A stretch of DNA of 42,938 nucleotides from positions 1 to 42,938 of the forward strand of contig JAKQBN010000008.1 in assembly GCA_029559475.1 (NCBI GenBank), in the 5' to 3' direction. The stretch is from a bacterium. Its GTDB lineage: Bacteria > UBA4055. A program made the translations under genes and the position numbers. The number at the start of each line of letters is the position of its first letter. Within the stretch, counting starts at the first letter, position 1. Below, one piece after another: positions 26,839 to 37,100 of this stretch. A model generated the notes under the pieces. It had not been told where the DNA came from and did not search any database. It worked only from the letters and a program-made list of their open reading frames with translations.

Positions 26839-26857
26839 CGTTTCCCCGTATATAAAA

Positions 26858-28390
26858 TTATAGATCTATAACGCTTATCTTCAATATTTTTCCGCCTCTT
26901 TTAGCTTCTGTGCCGATAAACCAGAAATCGTCAAAGTCAGTTACCTCTCTCTCTTTAGATAATATTCTTCTAACAACGATATCGTGTTTCGAGCCTATCT
27001 GAGATAGGGAGTTAGAAAAACTGAGTCCCCAGTCAGATGAGAAAAGAGCTCTGTCATGTATAGGAGTCTGAGATCTGTTCGCGAATTTTATCAGCTTGAC
27101 CAAAACCGGAGCATATCTAGATTCTCTCAGTTCTGCCAGCTTTTTCCTGAATTCATTAAGCTTGTCCTTATATTCTTCCAGTCCCAAGGCATATGTAATC
27201 ACCCTTATTTCGATATCGTCTGGTATGTCTTTAAATAATTCCAGTTCGGAAGGAAAGAAATACGGATCGACTAGCTTTATATATTTTTCAGCCATGCTTT
27301 CAAGGGAGAACAGAAGAATATTTTTACCCTGATCGGGATTCTTCATCTCTATCGTGAAATTATCGGGCAGCTTTTCATTAAGCAGTTTATACCTGTAATA
27401 AAAATTCGTAATTCTGTCTATCAGTTTATCAGTATCGGCTTCTTTAAGATCGAGCGTGCTGCTCAGGTTTATGTTGTCCTTGATTATGTTTCTGTATATT
27501 TTCTTTTCAAGTTCAAGTTTGTTTGAAAATTCCTCGATCTTGTCGTGATAATCGGACAACAGCTGATCCTTAACTTTTTCCACGCTTTCTCTCACTCTGT
27601 CGTCAATAAGTTTCTGTACGCCTCTGACAGCCATGAGTTTTTCTATCGTAATGTCTTTTTCATCTATATTTTCAATATTCTGACCTTTAGCCTTGGGAAT
27701 GTGTTTGCTGATATTAATATCTTTTTTGATCCTGAGCCTTTTTTCGATGATATCTTTGTGCGCAGGATAAATGTCCGAAAGGTAAATGATCTTCTTTTCA
27801 ATGATGTTATCGTAAATCTCAATGAAACCATCGCATTCCATTTCAGCTTCATATTTTATCAGCGATATGAAATCCATTATGAAATTGATGTCGTCGATCT
27901 TTTCGGAGATAACTCTCTGATAAAAAAATTCTGCTTCCTGTGATGTGTCGTTAGCTTTCAGACGTTCGGATGCTCTTTTTAAAAGCCTGTCCCTGATCAT
28001 CAGATTCAGTCTGTAAACGAAATCGGGTTTCAGATTTTTGGTAATATAATCTTCCCATGCTATGCTGAATTTGCATTTGTCTTTCTTCTTGCCGTACTCG
28101 TGATAAATGAAGCTTATCGAAAAACCGCTGTTCTGCGATAGATATAAGTTCTCATACGGAAAAGAGAGCATGAACTCCTTTTCAAGAAGCGATTTTGATC
28201 CGTAAAAAACGAGCTCGTTCTCTTCGAGAAGCAGTATTCCTGTTTTCGGAAGAAGAGTATTACTTTCAAAATAAATGACCGAGTTTATGAACTCTCCGTA
28301 GATGATCCTGCCCGCTCTAAAAAGCGTGTTAACATAACTCGGATCGCCCTTCAGCTTTGAGTAGTGCTGTATCTCAGATCTTTTTGACAC
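26858..28390 (-). CDS. Unrecognised protein with PH-like and PLD-like regions
   Basis: The 510-residue protein is not one I can name. Residues 30-110 look like a PH/GRAM-type beta domain (KTGILLLEENELVFYGSKSL). The middle (120-340) is helical, with a Lys/Glu-rich coiled-coil-like part near 260-310. The C-terminus (360-500) resembles a PLD-like fold: VDPYFFPSEL (374-383), IEIRVITYA and PIHDRALFSSDWGLSFSNSL (444-462). The HDR triad might be a single HKD-like active site. The start is GTG (28390) with GGGAG upstream, overlapping ricT by 17 bases. It may act with RicT or a nucleic-acid process, as an inference from order. Confidence 0.8.
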   Translation of the reverse strand: MSKRSEIQHYSKLKGDPSYVNTLFRAGRIIYGEFINSVIYFESNTLLPKTGILLLEENELVFYGSKSLLEKEFMLSFPYENLYLSQNSGFSISFIYHEYGKKKDKCKFSIAWEDYITKNLKPDFVYRLNLMIRDRLLKRASERLKANDTSQEAEFFYQRVISEKIDDINFIMDFISLIKYEAEMECDGFIEIYDNIIEKKIIYLSDIYPAHKDIIEKRLRIKKDINISKHIPKAKGQNIENIDEKDITIEKLMAVRGVQKLIDDRVRESVEKVKDQLLSDYHDKIEEFSNKLELEKKIYRNIIKDNINLSSTLDLKEADTDKLIDRITNFYYRYKLLNEKLPDNFTIEMKNPDQGKNILLFSLESMAEKYIKLVDPYFFPSELELFKDIPDDIEIRVITYALGLEEYKDKLNEFRKKLAELRESRYAPVLVKLIKFANRSQTPIHDRALFSSDWGLSFSNSLSQIGSKHDIVVRRILSKEREVTDFDDFWFIGTEAKRGGKILKISVIDL

Positions 28391-29471
28391 TTTGATCTCC
28401 CTTTCTTAAAGGTTTGTTTCTTTTATCCTGATTATTCGGCTGGGCATTCTTTTTTTCAGCCGGGATGATCTTTGCTTTTTCATCACCGTCATCGTAGTTC
28501 AGAAAATTTCCTTTTGGACAAACAGCGCAACCGTTTTCGCTTCTTGAATTCTCGTCACGCATATTTTTTATTATTCTGAATTCCTTTTCGAGTTTCTTAA
28601 CCAATTCCTTTTTCGGAATAATGAGCACTTCACCGCCTTCGTAATCAAGAGTAACTGTCTCATTAAATACATCAATGAAAGAGATCGTAGCTTTACCATT
28701 ATCGGTCATGATCATCGAACCGGTATCGGGTATTCCTTCTTTTTGAGCCAGATAGAAATCGTGCTCGTATTTTAGGCAGCATTGAAGCTTTCCGCAGGCA
28801 CCTGAGAATTTTTCGGGCTTGACGAAAAGGTTCTGGTCTCTGGCCATCGACACGTTTATCGAAACGAAGTTCGTCAGGAACTGAGAGCAGCACAGCTCTC
28901 TTCCGCATATACCGATCCCTCCGATCTTTTGAGCCTCATCACGAACGCCGATCTGGCGCAGTTCTATCCTTGTTCTGTACTCACCCGCGAAAACTTTTAC
29001 AAGCTCCCTGAAATCCACTCTGCCGTCCGCCGTAAAATAAAATACAAGCTTTTTCCTGTCGAATTTGTATTCGATATCGATGAATTTCATTTCCAGCCCG
29101 AAATTTGCGGCCTGTTTACGTGCGTTAACCAGAATCTGGTCCTCAATTTTTCTGTTCTCTTCCAGTCTGCGGACATCTATCTGATTGCTCTTCCGGATAA
29201 TATCGCCCATGATCTCGATATTCTCGCGCTTAAGCTGCTTCACGATAATGCCGCTTACGATACCCATATCCTCGCCTGATTCATAATCCACGATAATATA
29301 TTCTCCTACTTTTAAAGGTATAGCTTTCGGATTAAGGAAATAGTGCTTTCTGACTCCCTTGAAATTTGTTTCGATTAGAAACTCTTTTCTGTCCTCTGTT
29401 GTGAGTTCCGTTGTGTCGGTAGTCGGAGAGATTATATCGTTTATAATGTTTTCGTCTATCTGGTTTTCCAC
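28374..29471 (-). CDS. ricT: PSP1-domain protein RicT/YaaT-like
   Basis: The 365-residue protein contains the PSP1 C-terminal signature: QKIGGIGICGRELCCSQFL (182-200) and GACGKLQCCLKYEHDF (225-239), with clustered cysteines. In Bacillus subtilis, YaaT (RicT) acts with YlbF and YmcA in an Fe-S-bearing complex linked to RNase Y. Direct position after holB is also known there. A further CAVCPKG motif lies near the basic, disordered C-terminus. The start is GTG at 29471, which overlaps holB by 16 bases, with AGAGAGGA upstream. Metal-binding is inferred from the cysteines. Confidence 0.9.
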   Translation of the reverse strand: MENQIDENIINDIISPTTDTTELTTEDRKEFLIETNFKGVRKHYFLNPKAIPLKVGEYIIVDYESGEDMGIVSGIIVKQLKRENIEIMGDIIRKSNQIDVRRLEENRKIEDQILVNARKQAANFGLEMKFIDIEYKFDRKKLVFYFTADGRVDFRELVKVFAGEYRTRIELRQIGVRDEAQKIGGIGICGRELCCSQFLTNFVSINVSMARDQNLFVKPEKFSGACGKLQCCLKYEHDFYLAQKEGIPDTGSMIMTDNGKATISFIDVFNETVTLDYEGGEVLIIPKKELVKKLEKEFRIIKNMRDENSRSENGCAVCPKGNFLNYDDGDEKAKIIPAEKKNAQPNNQDKRNKPLRKGDQSVKKI

Positions 29472-30535
29472 TTTTTAAATTCCTCTCTAAAGTTTAAATA
29501 TAAATTTATCAATAATAGCCTCGGGCTGATATTGCGTCTGTACATAATCCCGAACCTTTCAAAGTCAGACATTATTGCCGCTTTTATAGCCAGCGATTCT
29601 TTTCTCTCATCACCGAAAGTTGAATTCAACAGCGCAGTAAGAGTTTTTCTGAGTACAAAATCTATCTCCGTATCCGAAAGCTCTTTAATATCATCAATAA
29701 ATGAATCTATCATTTTTATCGTCTTAGGCGGCAGAGAATCATAGAAGATCGTATAAAGGTTTTTGTGAAGTTCGACCAGCTTTGCACCGGAATCGGTCAG
29801 AAGCTTTGTAAGAGTATCTATGCTCCCGAAAGAATCCGCGACTAGATCCGGAACAAGCTCTTCTTCAACGTCAGGATGATATCTTTTTATATATTCTTCA
29901 ACGTCAGTTCCGGAAAGCGCCGGGAACGGGATATTCATGCATCTTGATCTGATGGTATCGAGCACGAAAGACGGAGTTTCGGATATAAGTATAAAGAAAA
30001 GGTCTGCCGGCGGTTCTTCAAGTATTTTCAGCAGAGAATTCTGAGCTTCCTTATTCATAGTTTCAGCAGGATAGATGACGACGAATTTCTTTGAACGATT
30101 GATCGAATTGTATCTTGCGAAATGTTTTATTTCGTCGATCTGGCCCAGTGTTATGAACCTGCCTGATTTAAAGCTGAATTTGTAATAACCTTTGTATTTT
30201 AATTTTTCTTTCAGCCCGGATCTGATCATGTCCGCTTTTTCTTTAAGAACCTTATCTGTATCACCAGCCTTATTTATGGTCGGGAAAATATACAGAAGGT
30301 CATCTGATGAGAATGAACTCAGATCTCTGCACGGTCTGCACTCACCGCAGTATCCGTCTTTAACTTTGCCGGTCTGGCAGTTTACGATCCTGATAAGCTC
30401 AAGTGCAACAGCTTCCTTGCCGACCCCGGCCTGGCCGCTGAATAAGTATGCATGATGAAGTTTATTGCCCGTAACCGCTCTCGACAGATTCTCAGTGATC
30501 TTTTTCTGACCTATAACATCTTTGAATAAATTCAT
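29456..30535 (-). CDS. holB: DNA polymerase III delta-prime subunit
   Basis: The 359-residue clamp-loader subunit has the start NLFKDVIGQKKITENL and P-loop SGQAGVGKE (33-41). The zinc module is formed by C53, C63, C66 and C69 (CQTGKVKDGYCGECRPC). It also has the sensor region KILEEPPADLFFILISE. It loads the sliding clamp with the gamma/tau and delta subunits. It is the first gene of the - strand transcript that continues to ricT, the 510-residue protein, alaS and the deacetylase. A good promoter is seen upstream at 30593-30621. Confidence 0.95.
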   Translation of the reverse strand: MNLFKDVIGQKKITENLSRAVTGNKLHHAYLFSGQAGVGKEAVALELIRIVNCQTGKVKDGYCGECRPCRDLSSFSSDDLLYIFPTINKAGDTDKVLKEKADMIRSGLKEKLKYKGYYKFSFKSGRFITLGQIDEIKHFARYNSINRSKKFVVIYPAETMNKEAQNSLLKILEEPPADLFFILISETPSFVLDTIRSRCMNIPFPALSGTDVEEYIKRYHPDVEEELVPDLVADSFGSIDTLTKLLTDSGAKLVELHKNLYTIFYDSLPPKTIKMIDSFIDDIKELSDTEIDFVLRKTLTALLNSTFGDERKESLAIKAAIMSDFERFGIMYRRNISPRLLLINLYLNFREEFKKWKTR

Positions 30536-30592
30536 TATTCTCTTTTGTGCTTATATTTTTAAACATCCGGCTTTTTGTCGGACGCGCGTGTC

Positions 30593-30621
30593 AATATATG
30601 TAAATTTTATATTATAGTCAA
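30593..30621 (-). promoter_or_regulatory. Promoter for the holB-ricT-alaS transcript
   Basis: On the - strand, TTGACT (30616-30621), 17 bases and TATATT (30593-30598), the same sequence as the promoter at 5667-5695. The leader to the holB ATG is about 50 bases. Confidence 0.7.
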
Positions 30622-30694
30622 AGTAAATAAATTTGAAAAACAGATGCAGAATTTTGCGGATATTTCTGAATTAACTTATAATTTTTCAACGAAT

Positions 30695-31036
30695 TCAGCT
30701 TCTTTTATAATCGTCCTGATATCTGATTATGTCATCTTCTCCGAAATATGTTCCGGTCTGTATCTCAATGAAGACAAGGATCTCTTTTTCTTTATTCTCG
30801 ACCCTGTGTTTCTGATTCTTTTTTATCTTTACGCTATGACCGTAAGGAACTGTTTTCTCTTTATCATCGATCGTCACAACGGCTTCGCCTTTAACCACGA
30901 TCCATAATTCGTCTCTTTTTTTGTGCGACTGATAGCTCAATCTATGTCCGGGATTAACTACTATCCTTTTAACTTTATAGGCTGGGCTTTCCTCCATTAT
31001 AAAAAAACTACCCCACGGTCTTTCTTCAACATACAT
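30695..31036 (-). CDS. Cupin, type II mannose-6-phosphate isomerase-like
   Basis: The 113-residue protein is the cupin module found at the C-terminus of bifunctional mannose-1-phosphate guanylyltransferase / phosphomannose isomerase. The signature runs ERPWGSFFIM near the start, GHRLSYQSHKKRDELWIVVKG (38-58) and KNQKHRVEN, with His and Glu metal ligands. As a stand-alone protein it would interconvert mannose- and fructose-6-phosphate for nucleotide-sugar supply. A second nucleotidyltransferase domain is absent. It has its own promoter upstream and stands apart from the beta-helix gene. Confidence 0.88.
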   Translation of the reverse strand: MYVEERPWGSFFIMEESPAYKVKRIVVNPGHRLSYQSHKKRDELWIVVKGEAVVTIDDKEKTVPYGHSVKIKKNQKHRVENKEKEILVFIEIQTGTYFGEDDIIRYQDDYKRS

Positions 31037-31063
31037 AATGAACTCCGTTTTAATAAAGCTGAC

Positions 31064-31092
31064 AAAATAATAATATTCTTAAAAAATCTCAA
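31064..31092 (-). promoter_or_regulatory. Promoter for the cupin gene
   Basis: On the - strand, TTGAGA (31087-31092), 17 bases and TATTTT (31064-31069), about 28 bases upstream of the ATG. A weaker match than the others, but with the same spacing. Confidence 0.5.
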
Positions 31093-31110
31093 GCTGAAAA
31101 ATTTGCTCTG

Positions 31111-34074
31111 TCATTTCAGCCGGCGGGAACGGATAAGTTTTCCCGGTTTATCAGCCGGCAGCAATGTTTTCCAGTCGGTGCTTGCCTGTATATAAAAGAA
31201 TTTCAGGGCAGAATCAAGAGGAACAGTATATGTAAGATCCCAGGTCGATGCAATGCAGGTAAAACCTGAGTAAGGCGAGTCTGATGCGAATATTTTATAA
31301 GTATTATATCCGTTTAATGCATCCCAGCTCAAAGTGAGACCTAATTCAGAGACGCTTGTCAGTACATTTTGAGGAAACTCGTATTTTTGATAGAATTCGT
31401 GCGATCCGATGTCAGGTGCAGTTCCGTAATAATATACCGTTTTACCTTCCGAAAATGAATGAATGCCGTCGATAACGATACCTGCGTTAATACAGGGCGA
31501 TGAGCTGTTGAGGTTGAAATTGCCATCACCAGAAGAAACAAAGTCTGGATAATTTGAAATATTGCCGGAGCCTGATACATTTGATGTATCTATCAGACAG
31601 TTGTTAAAAAAATTAACGTTTGATGTACCGATAATTGTACTGAAGTCAATCTGTTCTGACCAGTAGATGTTGTTAATAATGTTCGCCGGGGCAGGAACGG
31701 AAGAATAGTGCGTGAAAAATCCTTCATCAGAATTGCAGATCGTATTGTTGACAACATTGACAGTGTCTGATGCGTCCATTATCTTTATTCCGGCCCTCAT
31801 TTTCCCAGAGTACCACGGGTCTGGATATATTGTGTTGTACATTATATTGCCTTCTGACCCTCTGATCTCAATTCCTGTAATATTCGTACTTAAATAATCA
31901 CGGCTGACGATGTTATTCAAGGATATATCGACAGGCTGAGCGCTGTTTTCGACGTAAATTCCCGTTTTGTAGTAAGGCGTATCTTTAGTCGCAGTATCAA
32001 CGTCGAAGTTAACTGCATTATTTGTGATCCTTCCTCCGGAACCGGATTTCATGCATACGCCTATATCAGCGCCTTTTATGACATTATTCTCGATATCAGC
32101 TGTAATATTAGATACTTCTATTCCTGTTTTTCCATCCGATTTTAGGAGTTTTGAAGCTGTATCCGCATCAAAACCTATTGTGTTGTTGCTGATTCTTTTT
32201 GATGTCTTAGGATCAGAGAAAGCATTCTTAAAAGTACCGGCAACTTTTATTCCCGTGATCATTTTGCCGATGAGTTTTGAGTTTTCTATTACGAGAACAT
32301 CAGGATCGGTCACTTCAATTCCGGCCGGAAAAAGACTTTTGGAATCCGAAACATAAACCATGCTGTCCATTTCAACGGACACCGGCATACCGGGCGTTGA
32401 AACCCTCATGCTGATATTATAAAGTTTAGTGTTTTTCAGCTTTAGTTTTTCAGTTACAGTAATGCGGTGGGGATTCAATTCAACTGAATTTTTTACCCTC
32501 AACGGTTCGATCGAACACATTCCGCTGAATTTACTTTCAGGTGAGGAAAGTGATCTTACTGTGACCTCTGAAATCTGATCAGACTTTATGAACATTTGCG
32601 AATTAGCTCCGAGCCTTATAGAATCTATTGAAGCGGATCCGCCTATGACCTCAAGTATTCCTGCTGTATTGTCCGGAATATTGAAGTCATCAGTTATAAA
32701 AAAGTAAGGTTTTGCGGCTTCAGCTGTGCCCCCGTACGCTCCTATATTAAGTCTCGAGCCGTCGGGATCGGTCAATGCAGGATCACCCGTGTCCGAACAG
32801 GGCGAAAGCACCGACTCATGAAGATCGTATTTATCAGGATCGAACGTTTCCATTTCTGAATTCGGAGGTGGATTTATAAACAAAGGATCTGAGCTTAAAT
32901 TCGTAACACCGATCGAATCATTCTGTATGTCACAGTATTTAAATATGTCGCTCAGTGCAGGATATGTTAAGTCCTCTATCCAATAGTTGCTCGGAAGTGA
33001 CATTTGATCAGTATTTTTCCAGAGGATATTATTTTCGATCAAAGGATAATTTCCGTTCGAGTTAATATATATGCCTGAAACGAAATTCAGCTTTAGTTTA
33101 GAGGGTTTAATAGAATTAAATGCGACAGTCAAGTTCGTAATTTTTAAATCGGACGGATTTGAAGTCATGCCCATATTGAGATAAATTCCGGATTGCGTAC
33201 CTCCGGTGTTCTTGAGAACGATCAGGTTTGCGAATCTCTGAGGGGGAATAATACCGGACATCATAGTCATCAGACTTGCATAGATCGCGCTTCCCCAGGA
33301 TGCGTCGTTAGAAAAAAACCGGCATTTTGAGAATTCAGCATCTATATGGCCTTCATTCATATAATATACGGCACCACCGTTCCCTGTCATCGCAACGTTA
33401 TTAAAGAAATCCGAGGAAGTAATATTCAATTCCATCGTGTTCAGACTCATATAATCATCAAAAACATAGACAGCTCCGCCGTTTGAATCGGCAGTATTTG
33501 ATTCAAAAACGCATTTATCGATATTGATGAAAACCGGATCGGTCAAAAACCCGGTTATCTTGATAGCGCCACCGTCAGAGGCATAATTATTATTGAAATT
33601 CGTATTGCTGATACTGACAATACCGCCTTCGATTTTAATCGCTCCACCGTTCGTATCTCCGCTGTTATTCGTGAAACTGCAGTTTTCGATAGTGACAGTC
33701 GTATTTTTTAAACTCATTCCGGCATAACCGCTCTGAAAAAGCGGTGTCATGTTGGAAATATCCGTATAACTGAAGATATTTTCCGAAGACCGTGAGTCGA
33801 TAATAATTCCGCCCCAAGTATTGGACGCTTCAATTCCAGGTAGATATGTAAACGTCACACGCGAATCTGATGTTCCGTTCGATCTGATCTCGCCGTAAAC
33901 GATGAGTTTCGTTTCCATATCGAATCTGATGGTTGTGCCGGGTTCGATGGTAAGAATGTCGAGTGTGTCCACTATAAAATCAGATATAAGATCTTTATGG
34001 CCGCTCCATGTTATTTCGGCCGGAAATGCTAAAGCTGTAATGAAAAATATCAGCAGAAGTAATATTCTTTTCAT
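31111..34074 (-). CDS. Exported right-handed beta-helix protein, paralogue A
   Basis: The 987-residue protein starts with a signal peptide (MKRILLLLIFFITALAFPA). A long beta-helix follows, starting TIEPGTTIRF and containing repeated Asn/Thr-rich coils with NNSGDTNGGAIKIEGG-type turns. Mid-protein DPDGSRLNIGAYGGT and later TAPDIGSHEF match the choice-of-anchor Q type. At about 600-700 two copies of INN-x-x-x-FD-x-DTASK occur. An Fn3-like domain (SWDALNGYNTYKIFASDSP) precedes a short basic tail, LIRSRRLK. No catalytic site is visible; a surface or adhesive role is inferred. The adjacent paralogue at 34197 is related throughout. Confidence 0.9.
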   Translation of the reverse strand: MKRILLLLIFFITALAFPAEITWSGHKDLISDFIVDTLDILTIEPGTTIRFDMETKLIVYGEIRSNGTSDSRVTFTYLPGIEASNTWGGIIIDSRSSENIFSYTDISNMTPLFQSGYAGMSLKNTTVTIENCSFTNNSGDTNGGAIKIEGGIVSISNTNFNNNYASDGGAIKITGFLTDPVFINIDKCVFESNTADSNGGAVYVFDDYMSLNTMELNITSSDFFNNVAMTGNGGAVYYMNEGHIDAEFSKCRFFSNDASWGSAIYASLMTMMSGIIPPQRFANLIVLKNTGGTQSGIYLNMGMTSNPSDLKITNLTVAFNSIKPSKLKLNFVSGIYINSNGNYPLIENNILWKNTDQMSLPSNYWIEDLTYPALSDIFKYCDIQNDSIGVTNLSSDPLFINPPPNSEMETFDPDKYDLHESVLSPCSDTGDPALTDPDGSRLNIGAYGGTAEAAKPYFFITDDFNIPDNTAGILEVIGGSASIDSIRLGANSQMFIKSDQISEVTVRSLSSPESKFSGMCSIEPLRVKNSVELNPHRITVTEKLKLKNTKLYNISMRVSTPGMPVSVEMDSMVYVSDSKSLFPAGIEVTDPDVLVIENSKLIGKMITGIKVAGTFKNAFSDPKTSKRISNNTIGFDADTASKLLKSDGKTGIEVSNITADIENNVIKGADIGVCMKSGSGGRITNNAVNFDVDTATKDTPYYKTGIYVENSAQPVDISLNNIVSRDYLSTNITGIEIRGSEGNIMYNTIYPDPWYSGKMRAGIKIMDASDTVNVVNNTICNSDEGFFTHYSSVPAPANIINNIYWSEQIDFSTIIGTSNVNFFNNCLIDTSNVSGSGNISNYPDFVSSGDGNFNLNSSSPCINAGIVIDGIHSFSEGKTVYYYGTAPDIGSHEFYQKYEFPQNVLTSVSELGLTLSWDALNGYNTYKIFASDSPYSGFTCIASTWDLTYTVPLDSALKFFYIQASTDWKTLLPADKPGKLIRSRRLK

Positions 34075-34114
34075 AAATGACCCCGCGTTAGAAAATTATA
34101 TTTCCATCAATGTT

Positions 34115-34143
34115 AATATAACACTGTCTGACTGATAAACAAA
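34115..34143 (-). promoter_or_regulatory. Weak promoter for beta-helix gene A
   Basis: On the - strand, TTTGTT (34138-34143), 17 bases and TATATT (34115-34120). A short inverted repeat TGTTA-ATA-TAACA (34111-34123) covers the -10. A perfect TATAAT (34095-34100) with no good -35 lies closer to the gene and is an alternative. Confidence 0.35.
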
Positions 34144-34170
34144 ATAAAAAAACCCCGAAATTTCGGGGTT
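34141..34170 (-). terminator. Intrinsic terminator after beta-helix gene B
   Basis: A perfect 20-base palindrome (34151-34170: AACCCC, then GAAATTTC, then GGGGTT) forms a GC-rich stem. On the - strand it is followed by a run of T (complement of 34141-34150). It ends the 34197-37244 transcript before beta-helix gene A. On the + side TTTTCGGGGTTTTTT also follows, so it could act in both directions. Confidence 0.85.
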
Positions 34171-34196
34171 TTCGGGGTTTTTTCTCAAGAATCAGG

Positions 34197-37100
34197 TTAT
34201 CTTTCCGTATTTCTTCTAATCTTTATTTTCTTTATTTTCTTATCAGTACTGATGTTCTCAGAGGAGTTATCTACTTTATTCGTATCGGTAATATTAGAAT
34301 CGTACGATTTTGACGGAGCGTCAGTGGTAGCTACTACATAAAAGAATTTTTTTGTCCCTATTACTGCTGTATAGTTTGTAGCTGCTCCATGATAAACTAC
34401 ATTGAAAGTGCCGTAAGGATCATTTGAGCTGTAAACTTTATAATAATCAAATCCGGACACCGGGTTCCAGCTGATGTTAAAATCCGTGCCTGTCACAGAA
34501 GAAGAAACGTTTGAAGGTGCAGATAATTCCTGATACAGTTCTTCAGCTCCGATGTCGGGAGCGGTTCCGTAATAGTAAACAGCTTTACCGGCGTCGAAGG
34601 CATGGACACCCGGTATCGCCAAACCGGCATTTACGCACGGCGAACCCGAATCAAGAGTGTAATCATAAGCCCAGGAAGCATTGATCTCAGGATCGGAATA
34701 TATATTGTCTGATCCTATCACTCCGGAAGGAAGACTGTCAATGAAGCAGTTGTTAAAGAATTTTACTTCGGTCGTGTCGTTTATTGTGTCATAAGTCGAC
34801 TGGTCAGACCAGAAAATATTGTTTATTAAAATTATCTCTTTCGGTGATGCACCCTGTGTTACATTAAAAGCCTGCAGAGTATTGTATATGGTATTATTAA
34901 ATACCTTTACAGTATCGGTCGGGGCGATCACTTTAATTCCGGTCCTTTCAGTACCAAATGTGTAACCCTCAAATCCCATAGTGTTGTAGAGTATAGATGC
35001 TTTTGAATCGCTTATCTCGATACCTGTGACACTTGCAATTGAGAAATCATCATTAATGATAGTATTTCCTGAAATCTCAGTAGCAATTGAATTTGTAGAA
35101 ACTACTATAGCCTTCTTACTATATTCACCTTTCTTACTTGCAGTATCCACATCGAAATTAATAGAATTATTTGTAATCCTTCCGCTTGACCCGGATTTCA
35201 TTACCACACCTTCGTCACCACCGTCAATCTCATTATTCTCAATATCGATATTCGCATTAGAAACTTCAACACCTACTCTTTTGGCAGCCTTGGCACCTTT
35301 TTTGGATGCAGTATCCACATCGAAACTGATAGAATTATTTGAAATTCTTCCGCTTGCTTTAGTTGCTTTTCCCTGTGTCGGCAATGCTGTTCCTACTCTG
35401 ATACCACCTTTATAATCGACAAAACTGGAGTTTTCGATGACTATATTTTCTGTTTCCGCTATATTCACCGCAATGTCCGGTAAAATCGACATAGTATCTA
35501 CTTCAGCATAGAATTTTGAGTTTTTGATTATCACAGAAGAAGGCATAATCTCTTTATCAATATTCAGCATGATGTTATATACGTTCGAGTTCACTATCTG
35601 AGCGTTCTCGCTGATAGAAACACTCTGAGTCGGGGTAAGATCGCCGGTTGTCGCATTTCTTTGAGTCTGAATGGAAACATATCCGTCAAAATCCGATTTC
35701 AAGTTCATCGGAGTAATTATAGATTTCGCGAAAATGTCCGCATTGGCAGAAGCATGAAGGAAAAGCTGGGAGTTTTGACCGAGTATTATGTCGTTGAAAC
35801 TAAATTTTCCGCTTTTTCCCTGAAAATCCAGAATGACAGCGGCATTGTCACTAACGTTTACGGTAGTGTTCGAAGTAGCTACTACTGTCGAATATGTTCC
35901 TTTTGCAGCTTCTGGTGTCCCGCCGTATGCTCCTATGTTCAGTCTTGAGCCGTCAGGATCTGTCAGATTCGGGTCACCTGTGTTTATGACTGGAGAATTC
36001 AGAGTTTCGTGAAGGTCGTATCTGTCAGGATTGAATATTTCGGATTCTGATGTCAGCGGAGGTCTGATGAAGGCGGGATTAGCGCTTATATTTGTACCGC
36101 CGTCGAACATCTCAATGTCGCAGTAATTGAAAATGTTTGTCAGGAGCGGATTTGTATTGTCGTCTATCCAGAAATTGCTAACCCCGATCTGATTAGTATT
36201 TCCCCACAGGATAGTATTTTCAACAAGCGGGTAATTTCCGTTAGATTTGATATACAGACCGGAAGTATATGATTGCTCGGTTTTTGACGGGTTGATCGAA
36301 TTGAATGCGATAGTATTGTTAGTGAATTTCAAGAATCCGGGATCAAGGGTGTTACCCATGTCGATGTATATTCCCGACTGAAACCATCCGCCGTTCTTGT
36401 AAACAAGCAGATTGGAAAATCTCTGCTGGAGGATAGGACCCGGAGTAAAAGGCTGAAATTTTGCGTATATAGCTGAACCCCAGTCTGCGCTGTTCGATAT
36501 CATTCTGCATTTTGAAAATTCAGCATCGATCTTACCCTCGTTCTGATAATAGATAGCTCCGCCAAAACCGCTGTAATTATCCATAAACAGACATTTTGAC
36601 AGATTGATCTCCATGTTGCAGACTGAAGACTGGTCATCAGTAATATAAACAGCTCCACCGTTCGACCATCCGTCATTATGATCGAAAACGCAGGATGTAA
36701 TGTTTGTTATTGATGGTGATAATGATTGATTATGTATGTACAAAGCACCTCCATTAGCAGAAGAATTGTGCTTGAAAAGCGTATTCGATACAGTAACCGT
36801 TCCGCCGATTATCTTTATAGCTCCGCCTTCGTGACCTGAGCATTCATTAAATCTGCAGTTCGATACTGTCAGACTGGAATTTTCTACTGTAAGACCGGCT
36901 TTTCCGGTTTCGGCAGGAATATCGGTAAAACTGATAAAAGTATAGTTCAATATATTGCTGCCTGAAGATGAGTTTATGTATACTCCTTCCCATCTCAGAT
37001 CGCCTCTGTTCAACGGCGCAAGTATTACCGGATCAGTTTCAGTACCGTTCGAAGTTATCTGTCCGTAAACCGTTATTGATGCATCAGGAGCGAACCTTAC

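Noticed and set aside
26858-26871. Perfect 14-base palindrome TTATAGATCTATAA
   Set aside because: It consists of the final codons and stop of the 510-residue gene, has no T-run and no GC-rich stem, and is short enough to occur by chance.
30666-30698. Inverted repeat CTGAATT...AATTCAG after the cupin gene
   Set aside because: The arms are AT-rich, the loop is 19 bases and no T-run follows, so it is not a convincing terminator.
30575-30907. A + strand frame across the cupin gene
   Set aside because: It lies opposite a clear cupin, has no domain sense and no ribosome site, so it is a shadow of the real gene.
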